DNA of 64,000 nucleotides from the NCBI RefSeq assembly GCF_900167435.1, contig NZ_FUWS01000014.1, positions 52,355 to 116,354 of the forward strand, in the 5' to 3' direction. Below, in pieces: positions 8,267 to 19,088 of this stretch. The stretch is from Marinactinospora thermotolerans DSM 45154 (lineage in GTDB: Bacteria; Actinomycetota; Actinomycetes; Streptosporangiales; Streptosporangiaceae). The notes beneath the pieces are model-generated. The model was given only the letters and a program-made list of their open reading frames with translations. It was not told where the DNA came from and ran no database searches. The position numbers were made by a program, and so were the translations under genes. The number at the start of each line of letters is the position of its first letter. Within the stretch, counting starts at the first letter, position 1.

Positions 8267-9198
8267 GTGCGCCTCCTCAGGAACGTCAGGGAAAGGCCGG
8301 CCAGCAGGGTCAGCGCGGCGACGCCGGCGTGCCGCCACATCGACGGCAGGTCGCGGGTGGTCACCACCGGGTCGGGGGGCAGGCCATAGACCTCGGGTTC
8401 GTCCAGGAGCAGGAAGAACGCGCCCGCGCCGCCGACCCCGTCGTCGGGGTCCTCGCCGTAGAGCCGGGCCGAGGCGACCCCCGCCTCGTGCATCGCCGCC
8501 ACCCGGCGTTGGGCGCGCTCGCGCAGCTCGTCCAGTTCGCCGAACTGGATGGAGTCGGTCGGGCAGGCCTTCGCGCAGGCGGGTTCCAGTCCGGCGCCGA
8601 GCCGGTCGTAGCACAGCGTGCACTTCCAGACCCGGCCGTCGTCCTCGCGCTTGTCGATCACGCCGTAGGGACAGGCCGGAACGCAGTAGCCGCACCCGTT
8701 GCAGATGTCCTCCTGCACCACGACCGTGCCGAACTCGGTGCGAAACAGCGCTCCGGTGGGACAGACGTCCAGACAGGCGGCGTGGGTGCAGTGCTTGCAC
8801 ACGTCGGAGGCCATGAGCCAACGGAAGTCACCGCGCTCCTCGGCCCCGGTGGTGTCCCCCGGGCGGGTGAAGGAGGGCATGCCCAGGTCCGTCACCGTAC
8901 CGCCGCGGCCCACCCCGCTCTCCTGGTGGCCCAGCGGGGCGCGCTGCTCGATGAAGGCGACGTGGCGCCAGGTGTCCGCGCCGAGCCCCTCGCTGTTGTC
9001 GAAGGACATGCCCGTGAAGTTCAGGCCGTCCTCGGGGACGGCGTTCCACTCCTTGCACGCCACCTCGCACGCCTTGCAGCCGATGCACACGCTGGTGTCG
9101 GTGAAGAAGCCCATGCGGGGCGGGTGCTCGTCGTAGCCGGAGCTCGCGGCCGGGTCCACGCCCCGCGCCCCGGTCCTACCCTGGCGTTCCATCACCAT
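8263..9198 (-). CDS. formate dehydrogenase iron-sulfur subunit, membrane anchored
   Basis: 311-aa ferredoxin-type subunit with four Cys clusters: CIGCKACEVACKEWN, CKHCTHAACLDVCPTGAL, CNGCGYCVPACPYGV and CTLCYDR...CAKACP. These would hold four [4Fe-4S] clusters linking the molybdenum/tungsten subunit to the NrfD-like subunit. A C-terminal helix (VAALTLLAGLSLTFL) anchors it. The start lies 4 nt after the alpha-subunit stop; ATG at 9192 is an alternative only two codons in. Confidence 0.92.
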   Translation of the reverse strand: MVMERQGRTGARGVDPAASSGYDEHPPRMGFFTDTSVCIGCKACEVACKEWNAVPEDGLNFTGMSFDNSEGLGADTWRHVAFIEQRAPLGHQESGVGRGGTVTDLGMPSFTRPGDTTGAEERGDFRWLMASDVCKHCTHAACLDVCPTGALFRTEFGTVVVQEDICNGCGYCVPACPYGVIDKREDDGRVWKCTLCYDRLGAGLEPACAKACPTDSIQFGELDELRERAQRRVAAMHEAGVASARLYGEDPDDGVGGAGAFFLLLDEPEVYGLPPDPVVTTRDLPSMWRHAGVAALTLLAGLSLTFLRRRT

Positions 9199-9202
9199 GG
9201 CC

Positions 9203-12200
9203 TCACACCTCCGTTCCGGTCAGGTCGGTGACGCCCGCGCGCCGCTGGTACCGGCGGACCAGGTCGATCCGCTCGGGACCGCGTGGCCGCCGGCCGGGCC
9301 TGATGTCGGCGGTGATCGCCTTCACCTCCTGTATGTGGGCGTTGGGGTCCAACACGATGGGGAACAGCTCGTTCGCGGCGTCGCCGGTGGTGTAGCCGTT
9401 GGGCCCCCAGTGGTAGGGCATGCCGATCTGGTGGACGACGCGCCCGTCCGCCCTCAGCGGGACCATCCGGTCGGTGACCAGGACACGCGCCTCGATGGCG
9501 TTGCGGGCGGTGATCACCGTCGCCCAACCACCGTGTTCCAGGCCGCGCTCGGCCGCGAGTTCCGGTGAGACCTCGCAGAAGAACTCCGGTTGCAGCTCGG
9601 CCAGGTAGGGCGTCCAGCGGCTCATCCCTCCGGCGGTGAAGTGCTCGGTGAGCCGGTAGGTGGTGATCACGTAGGGGTAGACCGCGGCGCCGGGCGTGCC
9701 GGCGTCGGGGTGGTAGCGGTTGTGGTCGTGCGGGTAGACCAGCCGGGTCGGACTGCGCTGCTGGCCGTAGAGCGGGTTGGCGAAGGGCGAGTCCTGCGGT
9801 TCGTAGTGGGTGGGCAGCGGCCCGTCCACGAGTCCGGCCGGCGCGTACAGCCACCCCTTGCCGTCCGCCTGCATGATGAAGGCGTCGGTGCCGGTGAGGG
9901 CCTCGGGGCCGCGGGCCCCCTGGGGCGGCCGGTAGTCCGGGGTCTTCGTCGCGTCGCCGTCGAAGTTGTCGTGGCCGGTCCACCGCCGCCGTTCGGGATC
10001 CCACCAGACCAGGGCCTTGCGGGGGCTCCACGGGGTCCCCTCGGCGTCGGCGGAGGCCCTGTTGTACAGGATCCTGCGGTTGGCGGGCCACGACCACGCC
10101 CACTCCGGGGCGATCCAGCTCTGCTCGGCGGCGGGCTTGCGGCGGGCGGCCTGGTTCACACCGTCGGCGCGGATGCCGCAGTAGATCCAGCAGCCGCAGC
10201 TCGTGGAACCGTCGTCGCGCAACTGGTCGTACCCGCTCAGCGGACGGCCGTCGGGGCCGTGGCCGTTGATCTCGGCGAGGACCGCCTCGGCGTCGGGCTC
10301 GCCGTACTGTCCGCCCTCCCCCTCCTCGTAGGGGTAGTCCCAGGTCAGGTCGAGGAGCGGACGGTCCATCGGGTCGGTGGACCCGGCCAGCCGTTCCCGG
10401 ACGAGCCGCCCCAGGTGGAAGGTGAACCACAGGTCGCTGCGCGCGTCGCCGTTGGGCGGCACGGCGCGCGTGTGCCACTGGACCATCCGGTTGGTGTTGG
10501 TGAAACTGCCGGACTTCTCGATGTGGGCGGCGGCCGGGAAGAAGAACACCTCGGTCGCGATGTCCTCGGTGCGCATCTCCCCGGACTCGATCTCCGGCCC
10601 GTCGCGCCACCAGGTGGCGCTCTCGATCAGCGAGAAGTCGCGCACGACCAGCCAGTCGAGCTTGGCCATGCCCATGCGCTGGGCTTTGGAGTTGGCGGAT
10701 CCGACCGCGGGGTTCTCCCCCATGAGGAAGTAGCCCTTGCAGGTGCCCTCGAGTTGGGCCAGCACGGTGTCGTAGGTGCTGTGCGAACCGGTCAGGCGCG
10801 GCAGGTAGTCGAAGCAGAAGTCGTTGTCGGCCGTCGCCGCGTCTCCCCACCACGCCTTGAGCAGGCTGACCATGTAGGCCTTCATGTCGGCCCAGTACCC
10901 CTTGTCCGGGGCGTCGTTGGCGATGGCGTCGTCCAACCCCTGCTGGTGGTGGGCGTGCGGCATCGGCAGGTAGCCGGGCAGCAGGTTGAACAGGGTCGGG
11001 ATGTCGCTGGAGCCCTGGATGCTGGCGTGCCCGCGCAGCGCCATGATGCCCCCACCGGGGCGGCCGATGTTGCCGAGCAGCAGCTGCAGGATCGAGGCGG
11101 CGCGGATGTACTGGGACCCCACGGTGTGCTGGGTCCAGCCCACCGCGTAGCAGAACGCGCTGGTCCGGTCCCGGCCGGAGTTGCGGGTGAGGTGGTCGCA
11201 GACCTGCAAGAAGGTCTCGCGGGGAATCCCGCAGACCTTCTCGACCATCTCGGGCGTGTAGCGGGAGAAGTGCCGTTTGAGGATCTGGAAGACGCAACGA
11301 GGGTCGGTCAGCGTCTCGTCGGTGCGGATCTCCCCCCGGATCGCGGCGCCACCCGCTCCGTGCTGCTCGGCGCGGCCCGCCCCCTTGATCGCGTGGTCCT
11401 GTTCCGGCTCGCCGGCCTGCCCGGACGGGCGCCGGCCGCGCTCGCCCGAGGCCGCGGCGACGTTCGCCCCCTCGTACTGCCAGGTGTCGACGTCGTAGTC
11501 GCGGTTCTCCCACGAGAATCCGGAGAACAGCCCGTCGAGGTCCTCGGTGTCACGGAAATCCTCGGAGACGATCGTGGCGGCGTTGGTGAACGCCAGCAGG
11601 TACTCGCGGAAGTACTTCTCGTTCTCGATGACGTGGTTGATGATCGCGCCGAGGAAGGCGATGTCGGTACCGGCGCGGATCGGAACGTACAGGTCGGCCA
11701 GCGCGCTGGTCCGGGAGAAACGGGGATCGACGTGGATGACGACGGCACCGCGCGCCTTGGCCTCCATCACCCATTGGAAGCCGACCGGGTGCGCCTCGGC
11801 GTAGTTGGACCCCTCGATGATGATGCAGTCGGAGTTCTGCAGATCCTGCATGAACGTGGTGGCGCCGCCACGGCCGAAGGAGGTGCCCAGGCCCACGACC
11901 GTGGAGCTGTGGCAGACCCGCGCCTGGTTCTCGACCTGCACCACGCCCAGCGCGGTCAGCAGCTTCTTGATGAGGTAGTTCTCCTCGTTGTCCAGCGTCG
12001 CCCCGCCGAGGCTGGCGATCCCCATGGTGCGCGCCACCCGGCGCCCCTCGTGCTCCCACTCCCAGGTCTCGCGCCGGGTGCGCACGACCCGGTCGGCGAC
12101 CATCTCCATGGCGGTGTCCAGGTCGATCTCCTGCCAGTCGCGCGCGTGGGGAGGCCGGTACAGGACCGTGTCCAGGCGGGAGGGGCCGGTGGTGAGCTGG

Positions 12201-12478
12201 AGGCTCGCCGATCCCTTCGGGCACAGCCGGCCCCGGCTCACCGGGGAGCCGGGGTCGCCCTCGATCTGGACGACCTTGCCGTCCTTGACGTACACCTTCT
12301 GCGCGCACCCGACCGCGCAGAAGGGGCACACCGAGTCCACGACGTCGTCGGCGGTCTCGGTGCGAGCGGTGAGCCCCGCGCTGCGCCGCGACTTCACCGC
12401 CGCGCCGTGACCGGTCCGGTCGGATCCGGTGACCTGCCGGTACACCGGCCAGGATTCGATCCACTCGCGAACGCCCAT
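9203..12478 (-). CDS. formate dehydrogenase alpha subunit, Cys-type
   Basis: 1091-aa molybdopterin oxidoreductase. The N-terminal [4Fe-4S] motif is CPFCAVGC...RLCPKGSA. The active-site motif is [13 protein letters not shown] with Cys189 encoded by TGC, where many FdnG homologues have selenocysteine. ATNYAEAHP-type bis-MGD contacts and the C-terminal MGD-binding domain ([21 protein letters not shown]) are present. A low-complexity insert lies around residues 340-385. No twin-arginine signal peptide is visible (KSRRSAG is not followed by a hydrophobic stretch), so a cytoplasmic location is inferred. First gene of the operon; divergent from ctaD. Confidence 0.93.
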   Translation of the reverse strand: MGVREWIESWPVYRQVTGSDRTGHGAAVKSRRSAGLTARTETADDVVDSVCPFCAVGCAQKVYVKDGKVVQIEGDPGSPVSRGRLCPKGSASLQLTTGPSRLDTVLYRPPHARDWQEIDLDTAMEMVADRVVRTRRETWEWEHEGRRVARTMGIASLGGATLDNEENYLIKKLLTALGVVQVENQARVCHSSTVVGLGTSFGRGGATTFMQDLQNSDCIIIEGSNYAEAHPVGFQWVMEAKARGAVVIHVDPRFSRTSALADLYVPIRAGTDIAFLGAIINHVIENEKYFREYLLAFTNAATIVSEDFRDTEDLDGLFSGFSWENRDYDVDTWQYEGANVAAASGERGRRPSGQAGEPEQDHAIKGAGRAEQHGAGGAAIRGEIRTDETLTDPRCVFQILKRHFSRYTPEMVEKVCGIPRETFLQVCDHLTRNSGRDRTSAFCYAVGWTQHTVGSQYIRAASILQLLLGNIGRPGGGIMALRGHASIQGSSDIPTLFNLLPGYLPMPHAHHQQGLDDAIANDAPDKGYWADMKAYMVSLLKAWWGDAATADNDFCFDYLPRLTGSHSTYDTVLAQLEGTCKGYFLMGENPAVGSANSKAQRMGMAKLDWLVVRDFSLIESATWWRDGPEIESGEMRTEDIATEVFFFPAAAHIEKSGSFTNTNRMVQWHTRAVPPNGDARSDLWFTFHLGRLVRERLAGSTDPMDRPLLDLTWDYPYEEGEGGQYGEPDAEAVLAEINGHGPDGRPLSGYDQLRDDGSTSCGCWIYCGIRADGVNQAARRKPAAEQSWIAPEWAWSWPANRRILYNRASADAEGTPWSPRKALVWWDPERRRWTGHDNFDGDATKTPDYRPPQGARGPEALTGTDAFIMQADGKGWLYAPAGLVDGPLPTHYEPQDSPFANPLYGQQRSPTRLVYPHDHNRYHPDAGTPGAAVYPYVITTYRLTEHFTAGGMSRWTPYLAELQPEFFCEVSPELAAERGLEHGGWATVITARNAIEARVLVTDRMVPLRADGRVVHQIGMPYHWGPNGYTTGDAANELFPIVLDPNAHIQEVKAITADIRPGRRPRGPERIDLVRRYQRRAGVTDLTGTEV

Positions 12479-12683
12479 CGTCCCTCCTCGCCCTCGGCAC
12501 CTGGTCCCCCGGCCGCTACGGACGACCGCGGGCGCCCGCTACCCGAGGGGCCGGGGACGAAACGGAAACCGCCCTGCCCCAAGGGTTTCGGACCGACGCG
12601 CAGGTTTGGGGAGGGGTGGGGCGGCTAGCGGAGGGACGTCCACACATCCCCCGAGCAGGGCCCGTCCCGGAGGAAGAGGCGAA

Positions 12684-14354
12684 GTGACGAGCGTGCAGGC
12701 CCGCCCCCACGGCGACACCCACCCGCAAGGCCCCCACCGCGCCGGCAAGGGGGCGGCCGTGGTGGCCTGGGTCACCTCGACGGACCACAAGATCATCGGC
12801 TACATGTACATCGCCACCGCGTTCGGCTTCTTCGTCGCCGGTGGCATCATGGCGCTGCTGATCCGCGCCGAACTGCTCTACCCGGGCCTGCAACTGGTGA
12901 GCCCCGAGTCCTACAACCAGTTGTTCACGATGCACGGCACGATCATGATGCTGCTGTTCGCGACGCCGCTGTTCGTCGGCTTCGCCAACGTGATCGTGCC
13001 CTTGCAGATCGGGGCGCCCGACGTGGCGTTTCCGCGCATGAACATGCTCGGCTACTGGCTGTTCCTGTTCGGCGGGCTCATCACGGTCGGGGGGTTCCTC
13101 ACCGCGGGCGGGGCGGCGAGCTTCGGCTGGTTCGCCTACACGCCCCTGTCGGACGAGGTGCGCTCGCCCGGCACGGGCGGTGACCTGTGGGTGATGGGGC
13201 TGTTGGTGTCGGGGCTGGGCACGATCCTGGGCTCGGTCAACTTCATCACCACGATCGCGTGCATGCGCGCCCCCGGGATGACCGCCTTCCGGATGCCGAT
13301 CTTCACCTGGAACGTGTTCTTCACCGCCATCCTGGTGCTCTTGGCGTTCCCGGTGCTCACCGCGGCGCTGGCGGGACTGGCCGCCGACCGGGTGCTGGGG
13401 GCGCGGGTCTATGACGCCGAGCACGGTGGCGCGATCCTGTGGCAGCACCTGTTCTGGTTCTTCGGCCACCCCGAGGTCTACATCATCGCGCTGCCGTTCT
13501 TCGGGATCATCACCGAGGTCATCCCGGTGTTCAGCCGCAAGCCCCTGTTCGGCTACAAGGGCATGGTGGCGGCGACCATCGCCATCACCGGTCTGTCGAT
13601 GACCGTGTGGGCGCACCACATGTTCGCCACCGGCGCGGTGCTGCTGCCGTTCTTCTCCTTCCTGTCCTTCCTCATCGCCGTCCCCACGGGGATCAAGTTC
13701 TTCAACTGGGTGGGCACGATGTGGCGGGGCCAGCTCACCTTCGAGTCGCCGATGCTGTTCTCCATCGGCTTCCTGGTCACCTTCCTCCTCGGCGGCCTGA
13801 CCGGTGTCATCCTGGCCTCCCCGCCGATCGACTTCCACGTCACCGACTCCTACTTCGTGGTGGCCCACTTCCACTACGTCGTGTTCGGCACCGTGGTCTT
13901 CGCGATGTTCGCCGGCTTCTACTTCTGGTGGCCCAAGTTCACCGGCAAGATGCTCAACGAGAAGCTGGCGAAGTGGCACTTCTGGACGCTGTTCCTCGGC
14001 TTCCACGGCACCTTCGGCGTCCAGCACTGGCTGGGGGCGCAGGGCATGCCCCGCCGCTACGCCGACTACCTGCCCTCCGACGGCTTCACCGCGCTGAACC
14101 AGTTCTCCTCGGTGAGCTCGTTCATCCTGGGCGCCTCCACGCTGTTCTTCCTCGCCAACGTCTGGATCACCGCGCGGTCCGGTGAACGCGCCCGGGGTGA
14201 TGACCCGTGGGGGTACGGCAACTCGCTGGAGTGGGCCACCTCGTGCCCGCCCCCACGCCACAACTTCACCTCGCTCCCCCGGATCCGCGACGACCGTCCG
14301 GCCTTCCGCCTCCACCATCCCGACGCCGGCCGGGACAGCGAAGCGGTCGGCTGA
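12684..14354 (+). CDS. ctaD: cytochrome c oxidase subunit I (aa3-type)
   Basis: 556 aa, about 12 membrane helices. Haem/copper ligands are recognisable: [10 protein letters not shown] (low-spin haem His), [13 protein letters not shown] (CuB His and cross-linked Tyr), WAHHMF (CuB His pair) and [10 protein letters not shown] (haem ligands). GTG start at 12684 follows GGAGGAAGAGG; the open frame further upstream has no coding character. It stands alone: ctaC, ctaE and qcr genes are not in the window. This is probably one of two or more subunit I paralogues, perhaps used under the same low-oxygen conditions as the divergent formate dehydrogenase (inference). Confidence 0.95.
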   Translation: MTSVQARPHGDTHPQGPHRAGKGAAVVAWVTSTDHKIIGYMYIATAFGFFVAGGIMALLIRAELLYPGLQLVSPESYNQLFTMHGTIMMLLFATPLFVGFANVIVPLQIGAPDVAFPRMNMLGYWLFLFGGLITVGGFLTAGGAASFGWFAYTPLSDEVRSPGTGGDLWVMGLLVSGLGTILGSVNFITTIACMRAPGMTAFRMPIFTWNVFFTAILVLLAFPVLTAALAGLAADRVLGARVYDAEHGGAILWQHLFWFFGHPEVYIIALPFFGIITEVIPVFSRKPLFGYKGMVAATIAITGLSMTVWAHHMFATGAVLLPFFSFLSFLIAVPTGIKFFNWVGTMWRGQLTFESPMLFSIGFLVTFLLGGLTGVILASPPIDFHVTDSYFVVAHFHYVVFGTVVFAMFAGFYFWWPKFTGKMLNEKLAKWHFWTLFLGFHGTFGVQHWLGAQGMPRRYADYLPSDGFTALNQFSSVSSFILGASTLFFLANVWITARSGERARGDDPWGYGNSLEWATSCPPPRHNFTSLPRIRDDRPAFRLHHPDAGRDSEAVG

Positions 14355-14374
14355 GCCCCGCACGGAGCCGGGGC
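14355..14374. terminator. possible terminator between convergent ctaD and treY
   Basis: GCCCCG and CGGGGC, 6-bp stem with 8-nt loop right after the ctaD stop. Weaker than the others in this window. Confidence 0.35.
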
Positions 14375-14420
14375 CGGCCTCCGGGAGGCGCCCCGCACGC
14401 CGTCCCCGCCAGACCGGTCC

Positions 14421-16778
14421 TCATCGGCGGAGCAGCAGCGCCACCGGATAACGGTCCAGCAGGTCGGCCAGGAGGGGGGCCGCGAACCCGTCGGGATCGG
14501 CCTGGATCTCGCGCCCGGTGAGCAGGTCGCCCCAACGGCCCGGCCCCACCGGCAACGGCAGGACCGTGTCCCGCCAGCCTCCCGCCCTCTCCAACCCCAA
14601 CGGCAGCCGCGTGGCGACGGCGACCACGTCGGGCGGGTGGATCCGGTCGCGTCCGCGTGCGAACGCGACCGCGTGGCGGGCGGACGGCCCCTGGGCGGCC
14701 AAGGGCAGATATCCCTCGACCGGGTGGTCGCGGCGCAACCGCAACGCCGTACGGACCACGTGCATCTTGGCCGCCCCGCTGTGGTCCACCTCGGGCAGCC
14801 AGCCGTCCTCCAGCTTGGCCAGCAGCTCCTCGCGCAGCGCGTAGTCCACCGGGCGCCGGTTGTCAGGGTCGACCAGTGACAGGTCCCACAGCTCGCTGCC
14901 CTGGTAGACGTCGGGAACCCCGGGGCCCAGAAGCTGGAGCAGCTTCTGGCCGAGCCCGTTGGAGTATCCGGCCGGGGTGATCCGTTCGGCGAAACCGGTC
15001 ACCTCCCCCGCCAGAACCGGGTCGGCGAACACCCGCTCGGGCCAGGAGGCCACCTCCCGCTCGAAGCCGGGGTCGGGTTCGGTCCACGAGGTGCGGAGCT
15101 TGGCCTCCTTGGCCGCCTTCGTCAGGTAGTCGCGCAACCGTCCCGAGTCGATCGGCCACGCGCCGAGCAGCGTCTGCCAGGCCAGCAGGTTCAGCGACGG
15201 CTCGCTCAGGCCACAGCGCCCGCTCCAACGGCGCACCGCCGCGGCGAACTCCTCGGGGATCTCGGAGAGCACCGCCAGACGGGCCCGCACGTCCTCCGCG
15301 CGCTTGGTGTCATGGGTGGACAGCGTCGTCATCGTGTCCGGCCGCGACGCCGCGCGGGCGGCCGCGCGGGCGTGGAACTCCGCGCTATCCACGCCGAAGC
15401 GTTCGGGGGCGCCCCCCACCTCGTTGAGCGCGACGAACCGGGTGTAGCGGTAGAAGGCGGTGTCCTCGGTGCCCTTGGCCACGACCATGCCGCTGGTCTG
15501 CTGGATCCTGCGGGCCAGTTCACCGCGGGGCTCGGCCCGTACCCGACGGTCGATCTCGGCGAGTTCGGCCGCCAGGTCGGGACGGGCCGCGCGGGCCCCT
15601 CCCAGCGCGCGCCCCCACTCGGCCGCCCCCTCGGGCAGATAGGAACGGTAGACCGGGAAGGCGACGAGGAGTTCGACGACCGCCGCACGCGCCCGTCCCG
15701 GGTCGGCGCCCTCCAGCAGCGCCGCGATCCGGCGGACCTCGGCCCCCAGCACCCGCGTGGCGACGTGGCGCCGGCAGTCGGCCTCGACCCGCGCGAAGTC
15801 GGTCTGGCCCCCCCTCTCCTCGGCGAGGCGGGTGAGCGGCCCCTCCGCGGCGGGATCGACGAACAGCCCGCACACCTCGCGCAGCGCGTCGTACCCGGTC
15901 GTCCCGTCGACCGGCCAGGACGCCGGAAGGGACTCGTCGGGGGCGAGGATCTTCTCCACCACGATCCAGCCGGGGAAGTCCTCGCGCAGCCGGCGGGCGT
16001 AGCCGCCCGGGTCGCTCAGCCCGTCCGGGTGGTCCACGCGCAGTCCGTCGACGTCTCCCGCCGCGGCCCAGCGCAGGATCTCCCCGTGCGTCGCGGCGAA
16101 CACGTCGGGCTCCTCGACGCGCACCGCGGCGAGGGTCGCCACGTCGAAGAAGCGCCGGTAGGTCAGCTCCGAGCCGGCCCGCCGCCACGACACCAGCCGG
16201 TAGTGCTGGCGTTCGTGCGCCAGCCCGGGGTTGTCCCCCGGCGCGTAGCTGCCGGGAGCCAGCGGGAAACGGTGCTCGTAGTAGGTGAGGCAGTCGTCCG
16301 CGATGGCGAGTTCACCCAGCGCGGCCTCCCCTCCGTCGCCGTCGTCCGCCAGAACCGGCAGTAACAGCGGGCCGGCCGACCAGTCGATGTCGAAGAAGCG
16401 CGCGTAGCGCGACCGGGGTCCGTGGCGCAGCACGTCCCACCACCACGGGTTGGCCGCGGCGTCGGCGACCGACATGTGGTTGGGCACGATGTCGACCACC
16501 AGGCCCATGCCCAGCTCGCGCAGCCACCCCACCAGCGCGCGGCGCGCCCGTTCCCCGCCCAGCGCGACCGAGACCTGGGCCGGATCGACCACGTCGTAGC
16601 CGTGGGTGGAGCCGGGGGCCGCCGTCAACAGCGGAGAGGTGTACACCGCGCCGACCCCCAGCCGGTGCAGGTAGTCGGCCACCCGCGCCGCGTCCCCCAG
16701 CGTGAACTCCGGCCGTAGTTGCAGCCGGTAGGTCGAGCTCGGCACCCCCGGTCCCACTGCGCGTTCCCTTCGGCTCAC
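14421..16778 (-). CDS. treY: maltooligosyl trehalose synthase
   Basis: 785-aa GH13 enzyme that turns the reducing-end alpha-1,4 bond of maltodextrins into the alpha,alpha-1,1 bond of maltooligosyl-trehalose, substrate for TreZ. Family landmarks: STYRLQLRPEFTL at the start, VYTSPLLTAAPGSTHGYDV, VDIVPNHM, GLRVDHPDGL (nucleophile Asp), VVEKILAPDE (acid/base Glu), STHDTKR and the C-terminal PDVYQGSELWD. Size is typical. It starts 39 nt after treX on the same strand, so treX-treY form an operon. Confidence 0.95.
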   Translation of the reverse strand: MSRRERAVGPGVPSSTYRLQLRPEFTLGDAARVADYLHRLGVGAVYTSPLLTAAPGSTHGYDVVDPAQVSVALGGERARRALVGWLRELGMGLVVDIVPNHMSVADAAANPWWWDVLRHGPRSRYARFFDIDWSAGPLLLPVLADDGDGGEAALGELAIADDCLTYYEHRFPLAPGSYAPGDNPGLAHERQHYRLVSWRRAGSELTYRRFFDVATLAAVRVEEPDVFAATHGEILRWAAAGDVDGLRVDHPDGLSDPGGYARRLREDFPGWIVVEKILAPDESLPASWPVDGTTGYDALREVCGLFVDPAAEGPLTRLAEERGGQTDFARVEADCRRHVATRVLGAEVRRIAALLEGADPGRARAAVVELLVAFPVYRSYLPEGAAEWGRALGGARAARPDLAAELAEIDRRVRAEPRGELARRIQQTSGMVVAKGTEDTAFYRYTRFVALNEVGGAPERFGVDSAEFHARAAARAASRPDTMTTLSTHDTKRAEDVRARLAVLSEIPEEFAAAVRRWSGRCGLSEPSLNLLAWQTLLGAWPIDSGRLRDYLTKAAKEAKLRTSWTEPDPGFEREVASWPERVFADPVLAGEVTGFAERITPAGYSNGLGQKLLQLLGPGVPDVYQGSELWDLSLVDPDNRRPVDYALREELLAKLEDGWLPEVDHSGAAKMHVVRTALRLRRDHPVEGYLPLAAQGPSARHAVAFARGRDRIHPPDVVAVATRLPLGLERAGGWRDTVLPLPVGPGRWGDLLTGREIQADPDGFAAPLLADLLDRYPVALLLRR

Positions 16779-16817
16779 CGGCCCCTCCCCGTCCCTGCCG
16801 TGCGGCTCGCGGCCGCC

Positions 16818-19088
16818 CTACCGCTTCTCGGTCTCCGCGCTCCGCCGCGCGGTGGTGCCGCGCCCCTCCGCCGTACGGCGCAGGAGCAGCAGCGAACGCG
16901 CGGGAAGCGCCATCGTGCCGTTGGCCTTGACCGTGCGCCGGATGCCCTGCGCCTCCGGCGGCGCCACCGCCCCCGACGGGGCGAACACCTCGCCGGTGGA
17001 GGTGTCGACCACGACGCTCCACTCGGCCCCGTAGTCCTGGTCGGGGATCGTGACCTCGACATCGCCGTAGTGGGCGTTGAAGCACAGCAGGAACGAGTCG
17101 TCGGTGACCCGCTCACCCCGCGGATCGAGGTCGGTCATGCCCTCGCCGTTGAGGAACACCACGATGCACCGGCCGAAGGGCGCCTCCCAGTTCTCCTCGG
17201 TCATCTCGGCGCCGTCGGGCGTGAACCAGGCGATGTCGCGCAGTTCGTCGCCCTTGCGGATGGGACTGCCCGCGAAGAACCGGGTGCGCCGGAAGATCGG
17301 GTGGTGGTGGCGCAGCTCGGTGATGGCCGCGGTGAAGGCCAGCAGGTCGGCGTTCTCCTCCACCAGCGTCCAGTCCATCCAGGTCAGCTCGCTGTCCTGG
17401 CAGTAGGCGTTGTTGTTGCCGGCCTGGGTACGGCCGATCTCGTCTCCGTGCAGCAGCATCGGCACCCCCTGGGACAGCATGAGGGTGGCCAGGATGTTGC
17501 GCCGCTGCCGGTCGCGCAGGGCGTTGATCGCGGGATCGTCGGTGGGGCCCTCGATCCCGCAGTTCCACGACCGGTTGTCGTTGTGGCCGTCGGCGTTGTC
17601 CTCGCCGTTGGCGAGGTTGTGCTTGTCGTTGTAGGAGACGAGGTCGGTCAGGGTGAAACCGTCGTGGGCCGTGACGAAGTTGATCGAGGCGAACGGCCGG
17701 CGCCCGTCGTCCTGGTACAGCTCGGAGGAACCGGTGATGCGTGAGGCGAACTCGCCCAGTGTGGCGGGCTCGCCGCGCCAGAAGTCGCGGACGGTGTCGC
17801 GGTACTTGCCGTTCCACTCCGTCCACAGCGGGGGGAAGTTGCCCACCTGGTAGCCGCCCGGCCCCACGTCCCAGGGCTCGGCGATCAGCTTGACCTGCGA
17901 GATCACCGGATCCTGCTGCACGATGTCGAAGAAGGCGCTCAGCCGGTCGACGTCGTAGAACTCCCGGGCCAGCGCCGAGGCCAGGTCGAACCGGAACCCG
18001 TCGACGTGCATCTCCAGCACCCAGTAGCGCAGCGAGTCCATGATGAGCTGCAACGAGTGCGGGTCTCGGGCGTTGAGCGAGTTCCCCGTGCCGGTGTAGT
18101 CCATGTAGTAGCGGGGGTCGTCGTCGACGAGGCGGTAGTAGGCCTGGTTGTCGATGCCGCGCATGGACAGGGTCGGCCCCAGGTGGTTGCCCTCGGCGGT
18201 GTGGTTGTAGACGACGTCGAGGATCACCTCGATGCCGGCCTCGTGCAGCGCCTTGACCATCGCCTTGAACTCCTGCACCTGGGCGCCGGGCCCGCGCGTG
18301 GCGGCCGTGGCCGCGTACTCCTCGTGCGGCGCGAAGAACCCGATGGTGTTGTACCCCCAGTAGTTGCGCAGTCCCCGCGCGATCAGCGCGTGGTCGTGCA
18401 GGAACTGGTGCACGGGCATCAGTTCCACCGCAGTGACCCCGAGCCGCTGGAAGTGGTCGATGACGGCGGGATGGGCGAGCCCGGCGTAGGTGCCGCGCAT
18501 CTCCTCGGGGACGTCGGGGTGGCGCATGGTCAGCCCGCGCACGTGCGCCTCGTAGATGACGCTCTCGTTGTAGGGCGTCTTCGGCGGCCGGTCGTTGCCC
18601 CAGTCGAAGAAGGGGCTGACGACCACCGACTTGGGCACGAACGGCGCGGAGTCGGCGTCGTTGCGCTGCTCCTCGGTGCCGAAGCGGTAGCCGAACAGGG
18701 CCTCATCCCAGATCACCCCGCCGGTGATGGCCTTGGCGTAGGGGTCGATGAGCAGCTTCGCCGGATTGCAGCGCAGTCCGGCGGCGGGATCGTAGGGGCC
18801 GTGCACGCGGTAGCCGTAACGCTGCCCGGGGCCGACCCCCGACAGGTAGCCGTGGTGTACGAATCCGTGTGCCTCGGGGAGCCTGACGCGGGTCTCCGCG
18901 CCGGTGTCGTCGTCGAACAGGCACAGTTCGACGTGGTCGGCGACCTGCGAGTACAGAGCGAAGTTCGTTCCGGCGCCGTCGTAGGTGGCGCCGAGCGGAT
19001 AGGGGGTGCCCAGCCAGGGTCGCAATGCGTGCTCCTTCGCGTCCCCCGCCCGCGCGACCCGGGGGGAGGTCGTCGTGTTCACCTGCAC
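16818..19088 (-). CDS. treX: glycogen debranching enzyme
   Basis: 756-aa GlgX/TreX isoamylase-type GH13 enzyme that removes alpha-1,6 branches and supplies linear dextrins to TreY. N-terminal CBM48 (PYPLGATYDGAGTNFALYS); catalytic motifs VDGFRFDLASAL (Asp), LIAEPWD (Glu), TAHDGFTLTDLVSYN (Asp); and the GlgX-typical NCGIEGPTDDPAI. GTG at 19088 is used here; a second GTG two codons later is equally possible and the ribosome site is weak for both. The first gene of the trehalose operon abuts the defence-island side. Confidence 0.93.
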   Translation of the reverse strand: MQVNTTTSPRVARAGDAKEHALRPWLGTPYPLGATYDGAGTNFALYSQVADHVELCLFDDDTGAETRVRLPEAHGFVHHGYLSGVGPGQRYGYRVHGPYDPAAGLRCNPAKLLIDPYAKAITGGVIWDEALFGYRFGTEEQRNDADSAPFVPKSVVVSPFFDWGNDRPPKTPYNESVIYEAHVRGLTMRHPDVPEEMRGTYAGLAHPAVIDHFQRLGVTAVELMPVHQFLHDHALIARGLRNYWGYNTIGFFAPHEEYAATAATRGPGAQVQEFKAMVKALHEAGIEVILDVVYNHTAEGNHLGPTLSMRGIDNQAYYRLVDDDPRYYMDYTGTGNSLNARDPHSLQLIMDSLRYWVLEMHVDGFRFDLASALAREFYDVDRLSAFFDIVQQDPVISQVKLIAEPWDVGPGGYQVGNFPPLWTEWNGKYRDTVRDFWRGEPATLGEFASRITGSSELYQDDGRRPFASINFVTAHDGFTLTDLVSYNDKHNLANGEDNADGHNDNRSWNCGIEGPTDDPAINALRDRQRRNILATLMLSQGVPMLLHGDEIGRTQAGNNNAYCQDSELTWMDWTLVEENADLLAFTAAITELRHHHPIFRRTRFFAGSPIRKGDELRDIAWFTPDGAEMTEENWEAPFGRCIVVFLNGEGMTDLDPRGERVTDDSFLLCFNAHYGDVEVTIPDQDYGAEWSVVVDTSTGEVFAPSGAVAPPEAQGIRRTVKANGTMALPARSLLLLRRTAEGRGTTARRSAETEKR

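Noticed and set aside
11912..11914. Possible selenocysteine codon in formate dehydrogenase
   Set aside because: The codon is TGC (Cys), not TGA, so no recoding is needed.
9590..12628. 1012-codon plus-strand open frame
   Set aside because: Antisense shadow of the formate dehydrogenase alpha gene, caused by high GC.
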